A DNA stretch of 22,236 nucleotides. Source: Hofstenia miamia. Its lineage: Eukaryota > Xenacoelomorpha > Acoela > Hofsteniidae. Numbering within the stretch: position 1 is the stretch's first letter; every line of letters begins with the position of its first letter. A program made the position numbers and the translations under genes. Shown here piece after piece: positions 10,301 to 20,287 of this stretch. The DNA lies in assembly GCA_900660155.1 (NCBI GenBank), contig CABFPE010000046.1, forward strand, positions 666,649 through 688,884, written 5' to 3'. Under the pieces are notes generated by a model. The model had not been told where the DNA came from, ran no database searches, and saw only the letters and a list, made by a program, of their open reading frames with translations.

Positions 10301-10369
10301 TTAAATTGTTTTGCATTTTTTCAATGCTAAGTATATTTCTATAAATCAAACTTAAGGAATAGTTCATAC
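7317..10369 (-). other. Intron of the ropporin-like gene (3053 nt, phase 0)
   Basis: Minus-strand donor AAG|GTATGA at 10370/10369 and acceptor TTTTTTTAG at 7317-7325. Joining them keeps the frame and completes one RIIa domain, which is the main support. The interior is AT-rich without recognisable genes. It holds a TTCGAA-rich repeat scrap (8599-8638), a short TA run near 10243-10258 and small open frames (for example plus 9375-9566 and 9639-9833) that look like chance. Confidence 0.8.
8599..8638. repeat. TCGAA-rich palindromic scrap
   Basis: Four to five TCGAA/TTCGA units within about 40 bases, with a perfect 14-bp palindrome ATCGAATATTCGAT at 8604-8617. Such clusters are seen in termini of some hAT-like elements, but no complete element is visible here. 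Confidence 0.4.
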
Positions 10370-10588
10370 CTTAACGAAATTTTTGAGAATATGTGGGAAT
10401 TGATATGGGATATTAAGTATGGGAAGATTAACGGAATTGCTTGTTACCATACTCTGCGTAATGGTGTTAGTTGTACTCTGTGCAGAAGTCTGCTTTGAAT
10501 CATTTTCTGTGTCTGTGAAGTTGATGTTAATGCTTGTTGAACAGCTGGAAATACTGGAAGAAGAATTTGTTCCAGTGTCATTCACCAT
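10370..10588 (-). CDS. Ropporin-like (RIIa domain) protein, exon 1 of 2
   Basis: Exon of 219 nt (73 codons) from ATG at 10588 to the donor AAG|GTATGA. Residues 1-59 are Ser/Thr/Asn-rich and probably disordered. Residues 60-73, IPYQFPHILKNFVK, form the first helix of an RIIa domain (compare IPxxLxxLLxxFTK in ropporin and PKA regulatory subunits). It continues in exon 2 with KILEEQPDDL. Start choice: the ATG has a G at -3 and +4, and an in-frame TAA lies ten codons upstream, so this is the first Met unless an earlier exon is spliced in. A perfect X-box lies 61 bases upstream. The protein likely dimerises through the RIIa domain and docks on an AKAP-like partner in the axoneme; this is inferred from the family. 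Confidence 0.82.
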
Positions 10589-10648
10589 TTCAAAGAAGGA
10601 AGAATCACATGCTTTTTAATTGTTACTGCAGTTATATTCTTATTATTT

Positions 10649-10661
10649 GTTGCTAAGCAAC
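10649..10661. promoter_or_regulatory. X-box (RFX transcription factor site) upstream of the ropporin-like gene
   Basis: GTTGCTAAGCAAC is a perfect inverted repeat (GTTGC/GCAAC) and fits the RFX consensus RYYNYY-N(1-3)-RRNRAC at every position. RFX factors are known to drive ciliary genes in animals, typically from X-boxes within a few hundred bases of the start. Here the site is 61 bp upstream of the ATG of a gene whose family is ciliary. The placement supports both calls. Confidence 0.7.
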
Positions 10662-11886
10662 GCATTGTAGCGGAAAACACGCTCCATCAAATAATCGATT
10701 GCTGCTTCATTACTTTATGTTAAATGCCATCGCCTTGCTTCTACAAATGCTTTTAACAGTTTATAGTATGAGGCAAAAATTTGAAGGATAGATGATATGC
10801 TAAAATTAAGCAATCATATACTTCTAACTATAAATTTATATCTCCAAATACATTACATGTAGACTTGCTTAATACATATTTATGGACAAGTTTTGATAAA
10901 GCACATTTTTTAAAAAATATGTCAGCTATAATTGCATGAATATAATATTAATTCAAAGCAAGTTTATGAATAATTCGGCTACAGTATAGGCTATAAGATC
11001 TTGGAACAAACAAACTTATGAAACTAGAAATTAGGAAAACATAGATTTAGGAAACTTTTAAAACATAACATCTTAGCAAATCAATGCGAATACGGAACAT
11101 CACAATACTTAAATGGATTGGACAATATTTAATGCAATTTGTTTAATTTCTACTATTTTAAACACTATTAGTTTGTAGACCAGGTTGTTTATATTTTTGT
11201 ATTTGTGTATTTGTAGTTTGTAAACACGTATACATCTTCATGTACAAAAGTTTGCAGATTTGTAATTGCATGATGATATATTTCTTACTTCGAAAATATC
11301 ATTTGCAAGCCCCAAGCTATTATGCATTTATATTAAAAAATTACAAATTGTAGTTTTTATAATGATCAAATAGATTGAATATTGCAAAAATGGCCTTAAA
11401 TATATTCTTCAACAATATGCACTACAAATGTAAATTAAGCATTTTCATTTTGGTTAGATTTAAAAAAGTATGATGCAGGATTACTAATCATTTCTGAAAT
11501 TTTGCTAAATTATTCTTATATTAAATATTAATATATCAAGATAGATCGTTATATATCATGTACATGCATATTTTTTTGGCAATAAAGTAAAAAATAGAAA
11601 TCAAAGCTATCTGAAAGTTTCTAAAATAATATTCAATTTCTCTAATTATGTTAAGGACTCGTTTGATTGACCAAAACATCAATATTTTTTATGATAATTC
11701 AATTTAATTCAATTTCTTTAATTATTATACAGAAAATTGAATTTTCATTAAAGTTCCGACAAAAACATTTAACCAGGAATGCAAGAAAAGATGATTGAAA
11801 TAAAAGTTATCTAGTCTAAAAAATATTTCCTTAATTTTCAGAATTTGGAACCGATTGATGTTTGTATAATTTAATTTTAGTGCACT
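10662..11886. other. Gene-free AT-rich stretch upstream of the ropporin-like gene
   Basis: The first 60-100 bases may belong to the promoter. Beyond that I see no coding stretch, RNA gene or recognisable repeat on either strand, and no divergent gene on the plus strand. Confidence 0.5.
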
Positions 11887-11887
11887 A

Positions 11888-11933
<46 letters not shown>

Positions 11934-11957
11934 TGATATATATATATACATATATCT
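11887..11957. repeat. (CA)n(TA)n compound microsatellite
   Basis: A short CA run is followed by a long TA run. TATATCTTGAT then appears twice (near 11925-11937 and 11951-11962), as if part of the run was duplicated. Confidence 0.95.
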
Positions 11958-13680
11958 TGATGAATAAATGAATAAATTTTATAGCTCCACCTTACAAGTA
12001 GGAATGCGCTGTGTTTGTCACAATCGGAAGATAATATAGGATATTTTTCCTAGATTGTCTCTAAATAATTCTATTGGAGCAAATTCTAATATTTTTTTCA
12101 GAGAAGTTTTTGATTTCTTACAGTTATATATTTGATAAAGACTTTTAATTAACTCTTAGGAAATAATTTCTAAAATTTTTTTACTTATTGGGCAATTGCT
12201 AAAGAATGATCTAAACTTAATAAGTCCGTAATCATAGTAATTAAGAGAGATTTACAATGTTAACAGGAACATTTTGCTGAAAAGTTTGGTCTTCTTATAG
12301 AAAAATACCATTTATCAGAAGTGACAAAAATGACCGCCCAACGATAAATATGCAGTCTTATCAATTGCTGATCATCATTATTGTTGAAGAAAGCGACACC
12401 AATTCGACAAGTTAAGAGCAAATGTGGGAATTCTGGCGGTAATTAATAAAACCGAATTGACTTCCCTCATATATTATGCTAATTTGAAGTCATGCTAATA
12501 CGTAAATTTAAATAGGTGGGAAATTGCATGATGAGGTGATTTAATTATATGGTTGAGTAATTTAGTGCCAGATGCTCTAATAAGAACAAAAATAAATAGC
12601 TGGTTGGAATATGGCATTTTTCGAATTCTACTACATTGCAAAGGGATGAAGAGTTAAATATAGCACACTAAACTTTACCTTAAACAGTCAGGATTTCTAT
12701 CCTTAAACTTAAACAGCCTAGCGTCTGTTTTAAAGGACAAAGCGTTTCTCCACATTTACAAAGAATTTTCTCCAAGCCAATTTCAAAATTTGAAAATCTT
12801 GAGGCATGGGTAGGTCTATTGGGGAACATACATAAATGCAATGTTGAAAATTTCTATTAAAACTCATTGCTGTGGCAGAGATTGTTGAATAGATTAACAA
12901 GTTTTCTTAGAAATTTTCGAATTTTTGAAAAATAATATAAATTCTCTCCATAATTAGTGTTAATGTACTTAGAAGGTTTTGAGCCCTGGAGGCAAAAAGA
13001 ACTTTGACTGTTGATTAATATGTGCAAAGATATTCCAAACCCCTTGAGGCGTACCGTGCGCAAAATCAGAGGTCGCGGGGCCGAAGGCTCCAATTACTGA
13101 TTAACTACGAATTGTGATTTGACTACCCCCACAAACACAGCTCTAGAACACCTTTTCTATGCTCGGATAACTTAAAATTGTAATTACTACCTAAACATTG
13201 CAGAAAAAATTATTGCTAAAAATATCCCTACCACAAATTCAAATTTAATATAAAACTGCAAAATGAATACATTATGTATTAATGTCCAGCCAGATTTCAC
13301 AGAACCATGACGGTAATATAGTCAGCAGTCCCGAAGAAATTGTCTAAAAAACATTAAATTTTTAAACAGTGTGAAAATGATTTTATGCACATTATATTTG
13401 AAATAATAATTAGTGCTCTCGACTGTGGTATCACAAAAAACATGAGACAGGATCAGTACGAGACGGGGACTAACTTTCAACTAGGACTGTGACCAGTTTG
13501 ATTGAATATTTGCAATTATATTATACTTGCTAAACAAAAACTCAAAAGTAGAAAGTCCGAACTAAAACGGTATCAAGACTTTTAAAATATTTATCATCCC
13601 ATGTAGAGAAATTTAAGAAGAATCAAAATTTAATCAAATCTAGAATGAATATCATGCAAAATCAAATTTAAAAGATTCAG
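11958..13680. other. Gene-free stretch with one GC-rich scrap
   Basis: A minus-strand frame of 58 codons at about 12262-12438 (start LPPEFPHLLL) and another at 12857-13093 have no recognised motif and are of chance length. A GC-rich scrap at 13045-13093 (GGTCGCGGGGCCGAAGG) resembles sequence often found in DNA transposons but is too short to assign. Confidence 0.4.
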
Positions 13681-13730
13681 TGCCTCCACCCCCTCACCAG
13701 AACTTTCTAGATCCACCCTTGCGCAAGCCT
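13681..13730. repeat. Transposon-terminus-like GC-rich scrap
   Basis: Read on the minus strand it contains AAGGGTGGATCTAG followed by a G-rich run. This resembles a terminal sequence (GGGGCGGATCCAG plus G-run) common at ends of several animal DNA transposons. No partner end was found nearby. Confidence 0.3.
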
Positions 13731-14900
13731 ATAAGGGAATTTTGAAATAGTGCTCCATGAACACACACATCTATTGGTGATCATATTTAAATGTGATGCT
13801 GAAAATTTGTAATAATTTTATTGTGGTGACAGTAGTAGTTGAGTTGGAAAGATTAACTTTCTCTTTAAAACTTCATATTTTTTAATAAAGATGACATTTT
13901 TTTCATAACCAACGTTTATGTGATCATAAGAGTTAGAGTGCATGAACAACAACAAACTTTAATTGTTTCTTTATATGTGAATATACACCAAACACATTGT
14001 AGTGCCTAGCAATCAAGGACTTCGCGCAATTTCACGCCCCTGTGTGTCAGTGAAGGGGCACGCCTTAAAAATAGAAATTTAAAGAAACTTCTATTCCGTG
14101 AGGCTTTCAAGACGATTAAAAATTTTAAGAAATTGCTTGGCAATTTAAGGTTAAGGATGATAGAAATATATTGGCTTAAGACAAATTGATTTCGAGTATA
14201 TCATTCCTTAGAAATTTCAAGTAATATATAAAAGGTCGAAGTTATTCATGAATAGATACATTTGAGCTTTACACTTTAGAGCTGCCACTATTAAGTATAA
14301 TTGTAGAAAATTGATCGATTAAATGCCAATTACACTGTTCAACAATGATTTTGCTACTAAAAGTAAAATATTTCAGCAAATCAAATTTTGGAGTGCTGAT
14401 GGCAAATTTCATATAAACTTCAAACTAAATCTACAGATTTTAAGCTATTCAGGTAGTGTTAATACTAGAATAATAAATAATTCAAGAGGCTAAATTAACA
14501 TGAGTATTTCAATTGAGAACAATAAATTCTTTGACAAATACAAATTAAAGTTAATTGTGAAAGTACCTACTGTAAAACTCATGTAAACAAATTATGAACA
14601 TTAATCTTTCAATAGTAGTATGTATTAGTGTATTATTTCAAAATTGATTAATCTATTGCTTAAGAAAAGAAAAATAGCCAATTATTGGCATTTGGGATTG
14701 CATCACTTGTGATCCTGATTAACACTCATCTTTGGCATACAATGACATGCAATGAGTTTCAGTTCTTTCTAAATAGTTTAAATATCTATTAAATTCTTCA
14801 ACTGTTGCTCAAGTGCTAAACATGAAGTGCATTCTCAGGGGCATCCTCAAATGACGAAGTATACCTGCATTTGCTTGATATGTCCATGACACCATTTATT
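13731..14900. other. Gene-free AT-rich stretch
   Basis: Nothing coding was recognised. A small hairpin (GCCCCT at 14036-14041 pairing with AGGGGC at 14054-14059, 12-base loop) sits in a GC-rich scrap, probably a repeat remnant. Confidence 0.45.
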
Positions 14901-16650
14901 TCAATTTCCCTTAAAGGTCTTTTGTATAGAAGTAATTAATTGCTAACCTATGGTAATTGAAGGCAGTTTCCATTACCCAAAACCGTTATTCCTCCAAATA
15001 TCATTTCACATTCTCTTATTAATGTTACTGTGTCAATAGTGGTAATTGTTTCAATGGAGACCATTCCTATTTCCTTAAAACATAGTGTGTCCAATGATCT
15101 TATTAAAAGCAGTCTTTCAGTGTCTTCATTAAGGCACTTCACTGCACTTGCTGCTTGTTGAGATAAGTTCATCTTTAAAATAATTGGTAGCTAGGAAAGG
15201 TTGTTTATATAAATTTCACCTGCACATGATGTCACTACGATATTTGCTCACTTAGCAATTGCAAACAGAAAATTGCACGTGTTACATGAGTTTTCTCAAA
15301 ATCTGGTGGGCCAAAAATAATTTGAATGGTCCAAACATTGGACATTTCATTTCACACTGTTGCACATCAATGATTGCTGTGCAAAAGACGAATCTGTTTA
15401 ATCTACAGCTTGATATTACTGATGCCCAAATTAAGGTCAGGACAGAAATGTCTGTATCTACCAAATCTTCATCACAATGTGCTTCCACATAATTTTTTTT
15501 CAAGACAATCACCAAATGTCTTAGTTTCTAATTGAAACTTCATTGCAGCTTCACAAGCTTCCAGCTGAATGCTGTAAATCAAGAAAATTAATTTGCTTAT
15601 CACAAATCATGCCTTCAATTGTCTGCCAAGTATCTAGTAGATATCCATCTTCAGTTTACAATCTATCTGATGGACAAGATGTTTAAGGTAGAATGACTTC
15701 AAAATTTTTAATGCATCATTCCTTGTAGGGTTACTTGAAACAAGTTTTGCTTATACCAATGCATCAAAAATGAGGTTGTCAATAATGGCTATAACTGTCT
15801 CAAAGCAATGCTGTGTTAAAATGAGTAAGAAACCTTACATGATTAACAGATATTACAAAAGAGCACCCAACTACATTCAATTCCTTTTGCTGAGCAGGCA
15901 TATATAGCTGCTTACAAAGTGGCAAGAGTTAGAAAATGGTTAACATTTTCATGTTGCAAGTTTCCTCACTTGGCAACTACTGAGAACAATTTACAAAATT
16001 TTCTACTGCATTAAGTACAAATCACACTGCTCTGAAATCCATCTATCCACTTTCTCTAACAAATCAAGCAAAATACAGCTCCACTTTGTCCACAATAATG
16101 AATTCATGTGGTTGAAACCAACTATTGATATCCTATAGGGAACCAATCAGGTTTCCATAGCAATTTCAATTGAATCCATTTGATAGTGAAAATTGTTGTT
16201 CAGAGATACCAACATGTTATTCTCTCTGCTTATGTATTTACAAGTCTTATGAAAAACACCAGTTCTACACTCCTTACGCACTGTTTGAACATAAATTAAT
16301 TTGAAAGGTGTTCTTGCATATATATTCCCAAGTAAATAAAAATAGATTTCAGATATGAAAATGAGTTTACCTTCTACTTCCTTGACTTTATAAAATTCTG
16401 CCTCATGTATTAATCTCACTTTCACTCCAGGTAACTTTTCATACTAAGCATTGCTGATGGTAGCATGCAATTCAAAAACAAGTTTTTGTCACTTTGTACT
16501 TTTCTTTTTGTGTGAGGTATGTAGACAAATAAGCAGATATCTTGACGCATGTTGCCAACATATTGAAACTGGAATTTGCAATCAGAGTTAGTCTTGTGAG
16601 AGTGGCCCAAAGCGTCATCAATGATGTACTAAGTAGTTTCCTACAACTTA
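14901..16650 (-). other. Unassigned tract with broken coding-like frames
   Basis: This stretch is somewhat less AT-rich than its left flank. On the minus strand several short frames follow each other: 16422-16610, 16147-16425, a run from about 15830 to 15480 with only three stops (FETVIAIIDNLIFDALV, then NDALKILKSFYLKHLVHQ), 15282-15515 and 14948-15172. None matches a family I know, and none carries hAT catalytic or dimerisation motifs, so it is not obviously the missing 3' half of the hAT element next to it. It could be a decayed gene, a nested transposon or chance. The frame lengths alone do not exclude chance in sequence of this composition. Confidence 0.3.
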
Positions 16651-16654
16651 AAAA

Positions 16655-17349
16655 TTAATTATAATTATTATTTGTAGTTTTCAGTTGTAGTTCTTGTGTA
16701 ATCCAATGAAGAGTAATTGCTGTGCAGTTACGACAGTTGTATTTATCCTTCCAGTGATCTGCAGTCAAGGAAACCGCCGGTACGTCACTAGAAATCGACT
16801 CAACTTGAAGGTTAATATCTGAACGAATGGTAGCCTTTACCTTCTCGTACATGTCCGGTAGAATTCTTCTTGTAAATCTACTACGATCCAGTACCAAGTC
16901 CTTGACCTCGATTTTCTTGTCATAATTCTTCTTTCCTATGTCGATGAGGTACTGTGCTACGGCTATAAAACCCCTGTCTTCTAAGATTGATAGAGGTCGG
17001 AAGTCGCCAGCAATCCATTTTGTATTGTCCTCGTTTAGATGTTCTTTATCGTCACTGCTTACAGCATTGCTTTTTGAAGAGGCCATGAAGGATGTTATCT
17101 TGGTGTTACTCAAAGATTTAGACGATGAGTAACATAGACATGCGCCTGTAATGTTCTTGTCCCGTCCTTTGGCTTGAACATATACACTCGTGGACACTTT
17201 TTACAAGCCGCAAATCCAGGAACAGCAACACCACTAGAATTTTTTATTGTTCCAAATGTCTCCCAAACATCGCTTTTTCCAGTGTGTGCTGACACAGTGT
17301 ATGATTCATTTTTTAAGTAAACTTGAATAGCTTCCTTCAAAAGTGACAT
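16655..17349 (-). pseudogene. hAT transposase, N-terminal half, frameshifted
   Basis: The most likely start is ATG at 17349 (MSLLKEAIQVYLK). A BED zinc finger follows, with aromatic SDVWETFG, the pair ACKKC, and GTRTLQAH supplying the His. Next comes the hAT core: DFRPLSILEDRGFIAVAQYL, VLDRSRFTRRILPDMYEKVK, and VSLTADHWKDKYNCR, whose Asp before His-Trp is the first catalytic acid position in hAT transposases. One frame change occurs within about 17110-17155, between the finger and the core. Similarity ends after ITQELQLKT, so the insertion domain, the later acidic residues and the C-terminal dimerisation motif are missing. Known role: binds the element ends, excises and reinserts it. This copy cannot do so. 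Domesticated ZBED genes have the same layout, but the frameshift argues against that. Confidence 0.78.
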
Positions 17350-17697
17350 GATTGAAAGGTATAACGGTGATTCGAATAAAGCCAAAAGTAGTTAAATGAT
17401 AAAGCTAAAGCTATTTATTAGACGAGACTTAATTTAAGCGGCATTGAATAAGTGCGGGATTGCCGAAAGTAATTTTGAATAATTGCAACAACCACGGCAA
17501 GTTACAAAGTCGGTGTTTGAAGCATGGGATTGAAAAAGCTCGCGGTATTGATGAAGACATAATAGCATTTTTGAATAATTGGGAGTATATAAATTATATC
17601 AAAGGCGCTACAAGTAGAACTAGGCACAAACAAACTAATAAATAAACAGATTCATCTAATAAGGTGAAATATGTTAATTTAATCTACCCGTTGACAT

Positions 17698-17797
17698 AAT
17701 TGTCTTACCCGTACCCACCCGTACCAATGAAACTTTTAGCGCACCTGCCCATACCCGCAGGTACCCGCGGGTAAAAACGGGTACCCGCACAGTCCTA
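17698..17797. repeat. hAT terminal and subterminal GGGTAC repeats
   Basis: Minus-strand reading: TAGGACTGTGCGGGTACCCG at the end, then ACCCGCGGGTACC, TGCGGGTATGGGCAG and GGTACGGGTGGGTACGGGTA. TACCCGCGGGTA (17762-17773) is a perfect palindrome. Arrays of short motifs near the ends are known transposase-binding sites in hAT elements. Confidence 0.65.
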
Positions 17798-18304
17798 ATG
17801 CACACATAAGTAGGGAAACATTTCTTACAATTTTTTTGTTTTATTTGGTTTGGCAAAGTAATAAAAAAATATACACACATATAAATAGGTTGGGCAAATT
17901 TTTCAATTTCAAAGCAATATGGAATATTGTTAAACATTGGGTTGTACATTCACATTTGCAAGAGTTATATATTGTTTGTGTCAATTTTTTAAATTTCAGT
18001 ATGAAGATATTTAATCTTAAGCATTATTTGTCTCGTTTAATCTTTAATATATTTTGTAGTTGTTTATTTTCAAACAGTTTGAAGAATACTGATTATGAAT
18101 AATAAACCTGTAGAAGTATTGAAACTGTAGTTTAGCCATTTTTAGGTCACATTTAGAAACAGCATTAGTCTTTATCAAACGCATTAAATGTTCAAAAGAA
18201 TATGTATTAGATCAAAATTCCTTAGTTGAAATTTCAGTTAGAATGAGTCAAAATATCTTGACTCATTTAAAGCCCTGATCTACAAAAAACATTAGTGACA
18301 CAGC
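17798..18304. other. Gene-free AT-rich stretch
   Basis: Only a chance-length plus-strand frame (17836-18102) without motifs. Nothing else was recognised. Confidence 0.5.
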
Positions 18305-18366
18305 ATAATAATAATAAAACAAAATCTTTGACTTTGACAACATCCAGCCGTTGGCCGCGGCCGAAA
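18305..18366 (-). mobile_element. LINE 3' end with (ATT)n tail, very short copy
   Basis: On the minus strand a GC-rich piece (GGCCGCGGCCAACGGCTGG) runs into GTTGTCAAAGTCAAAG and then an ATTATTATTATG tail. A GC-rich body followed by a short microsatellite tail is typical of severely 5'-truncated CR1/L2-like copies. The family is a guess. GGCCGCGGCC (18353-18362) is a perfect palindrome. Confidence 0.4.
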
Positions 18367-20130
18367 AGAACACTAATATATATATTAATATACAAATACT
18401 AACATTCAACATACTTGAAGCCTCTGTTACTAGAATTTAATTTTACAAAGATATAATTATGACCTTGTTACATTGGAATTTTTTTGATTTTTGTCAAAAC
18501 TTTATTTTACAGACTACCCTTTGCATTTATTCAGAATTTTATTGAATTTGTACAGAGATTTCAACATTTTTAAGTGAAGATATATTAGTACATGGTACAT
18601 CATATTGCACTTGATCTTAAGGAAGCTTGCAACATCTCATATGGAATGTCCAAACATAGTTAGAAACGAACCGGTTTTCGATAGATAAAGTTTACTTGCA
18701 CATGACGAAGTGTATTTTACTCTATTTATTGTTCTAAGATTAATAACACTTGTAAAATGACCGATTGCAACACTCACAATCAAAAAAACAAATATGATGG
18801 CCAATTCATAAGTTAAATTGAGGCAATAGATAAAGATCATAGAACAGGTTGCAATCAATTAAAATAAGAGTTACCAAACATCTGTATTAAACAAGTACTG
18901 AGACTTGATATTTTCATAAAAAATTATTAAATTTCAAACAAAATAGTACGAATATTTTCAACAAATGGCACAATGAATATCACAACTGAAGTAATCATCA
19001 TCGCCAACAACCTGTCACTTTTATTGCAAGTTTGAATAAAACAAATTGGTTCTTGTTGTTGGCTGCATTTGTCAATTACTACAAGTATAATACCCATTCT
19101 GAATTTTGATCTATTCTTCCATAGCATTTTTGTTAGCTGGTAAATTGTAGCATTTTATATCCAAGTTTAGAAGCATTTTAAAAAATCTATGTAAATATCA
19201 AAAAATTACATCAAAATTTTTTTTAATGCTGAACGGAATGAATTTTGTTGGAAAATGCTAAAATTAGCGAAATTTTCAAATTTTCTTATAGTGTAGAAGA
19301 GTGATATATTTTAAGTACATCAACTTATAAAATATATGTTAATGCATTTTTAATAGTATGTAGATCACCATCTAAACATTTATTAGGGAGGAGACCAAAA
19401 AATAACAAAAACTTTCTTATTTTTATATCCAGGTGAATAAATTTTAGATATTTAATAGGATATAACAAACTGTTAAAAAATAAAAATGTTTAGATGCGCC
19501 ACCTAGTTGTGAAATTCTGTAAATGCGTACTTTTAAAATTCAAACCTAATTTTCTCTTAAATATTCTTTAGAGCTGAAAATTGATACAATTCTAGGCAAG
19601 ACTTAGTTCTAGTGTATGACCGAAAGCATTTTTTAAAGTAAAATTAGCTATTTTTACAATTTTTTTAATTAACCCAATTGAAAATATATAACAAACATTT
19701 AGCAATATGCAATATATAAAAAACGTCATCTGCCACCTAATAAAACAATTTTCCGAGCATTATATTTCAAAATTTTGGCTCTCTATATCAAATATTAGTG
19801 GAGAAATTTTAATAGTATAAAGAAAACAGCATTTTGAGAATATCGAATTTGAAAATGTATTTATATGAATTTCATATTTATACAAACATAACAATAGAAA
19901 TTATAACACTATATCAACTATTACAGAGAGAAAGTATAGGGACATAAAATACAATTTTTGTCAGTTCCCAACTAAATATATTCGGACACAATGCACCAAA
20001 TTAATGACCACAGAGGCTTAAAATTAAAAAAAAACGTTTGTCAACTCTAAAAAGAGCTGCATGGTAGTTAGAACTTTTTTCTAACAAGAGCTTACTCAAG
20101 TAAACTAGTTTGTTTACGATTTTGTCTTAC
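18367..20130. other. Gene-free AT-rich stretch with one inverted repeat
   Basis: Two minus-strand frames (18637-18858 and 18927-19127) encode hydrophobic stretches but match no receptor family convincingly. CATCTAAACATTT at 19369-19381 is repeated in inverse at 19484-19496, a 13-bp perfect inverted repeat with a 102-base spacer. No gene was recognised. Confidence 0.45.
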
Positions 20131-20287
20131 ATTGGTAATTTGTTAGTTTCTCATATTTCTTGAAAAGGTCAACATCTGTTTTTCTTAAAATTTGTTTAAT
20201 AAGAAATCGAAAGTCAACCTATCCATCTGGAGCACATTTTTTTAGCAGTTTCCAATAGCCATCACTGCACAAACTTGCACCCTTGAC
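20131..20287 (-). pseudogene. Possible exon of an unidentified gene, one in-frame stop
   Basis: Minus strand: a good acceptor (ATTTTTTACAG|G) and a good donor (CAAT|GTAAGA) bound 157 nt with one mainly open frame. It reads VKGASLCSDGYWKLLKKC, then APDG, a TAG, then VDFRFLIKQILRKTDVDLF and KKYEKLTN. The pattern DG-x-VDFRFL resembles the end of an EF-hand loop, but only one such half-site is seen. With one TAG in the middle it is either a pseudogene exon, a sequence error or chance: in sequence this AT-rich, about four stops would be expected over this length. No neighbouring exons were found. Confidence 0.3.

Larger units (their letters stand above)
16655..17797 (-). mobile_element. hAT DNA transposon, 5' half
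   Basis: The right-hand (5') end on the minus strand reads TAGGACTGTGCGGG (17784-17797), a hAT-like terminus. It is followed by a GGGTAC-rich subterminal zone, then about 350 bases of 5' leader, then a BED finger and the start of a hAT transposase. The transposase similarity stops near 16660, and the rest of the gene and the 3' end are not visible next to it. A second TAGGACTGTG lies at 13482-13491 in the orientation expected of the other end, but the flanking eight bases do not match, so I do not extend the element that far. Confidence 0.72.

Noticed and set aside
10419-10619. Plus-strand 66-codon frame over ropporin-like exon 1
   Set aside because: Antisense shadow of the RIIa-encoding exon, with no motif of its own.
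12262-12438. Minus-strand 58-codon frame with protein-like appearance
   Set aside because: No recognised domain and no splice support; frames of this length are expected by chance.
18637-19127. Two hydrophobic minus-strand frames that recall receptor transmembrane segments
   Set aside because: No family signature, no splice pair joining them, and their length is within chance for this composition.
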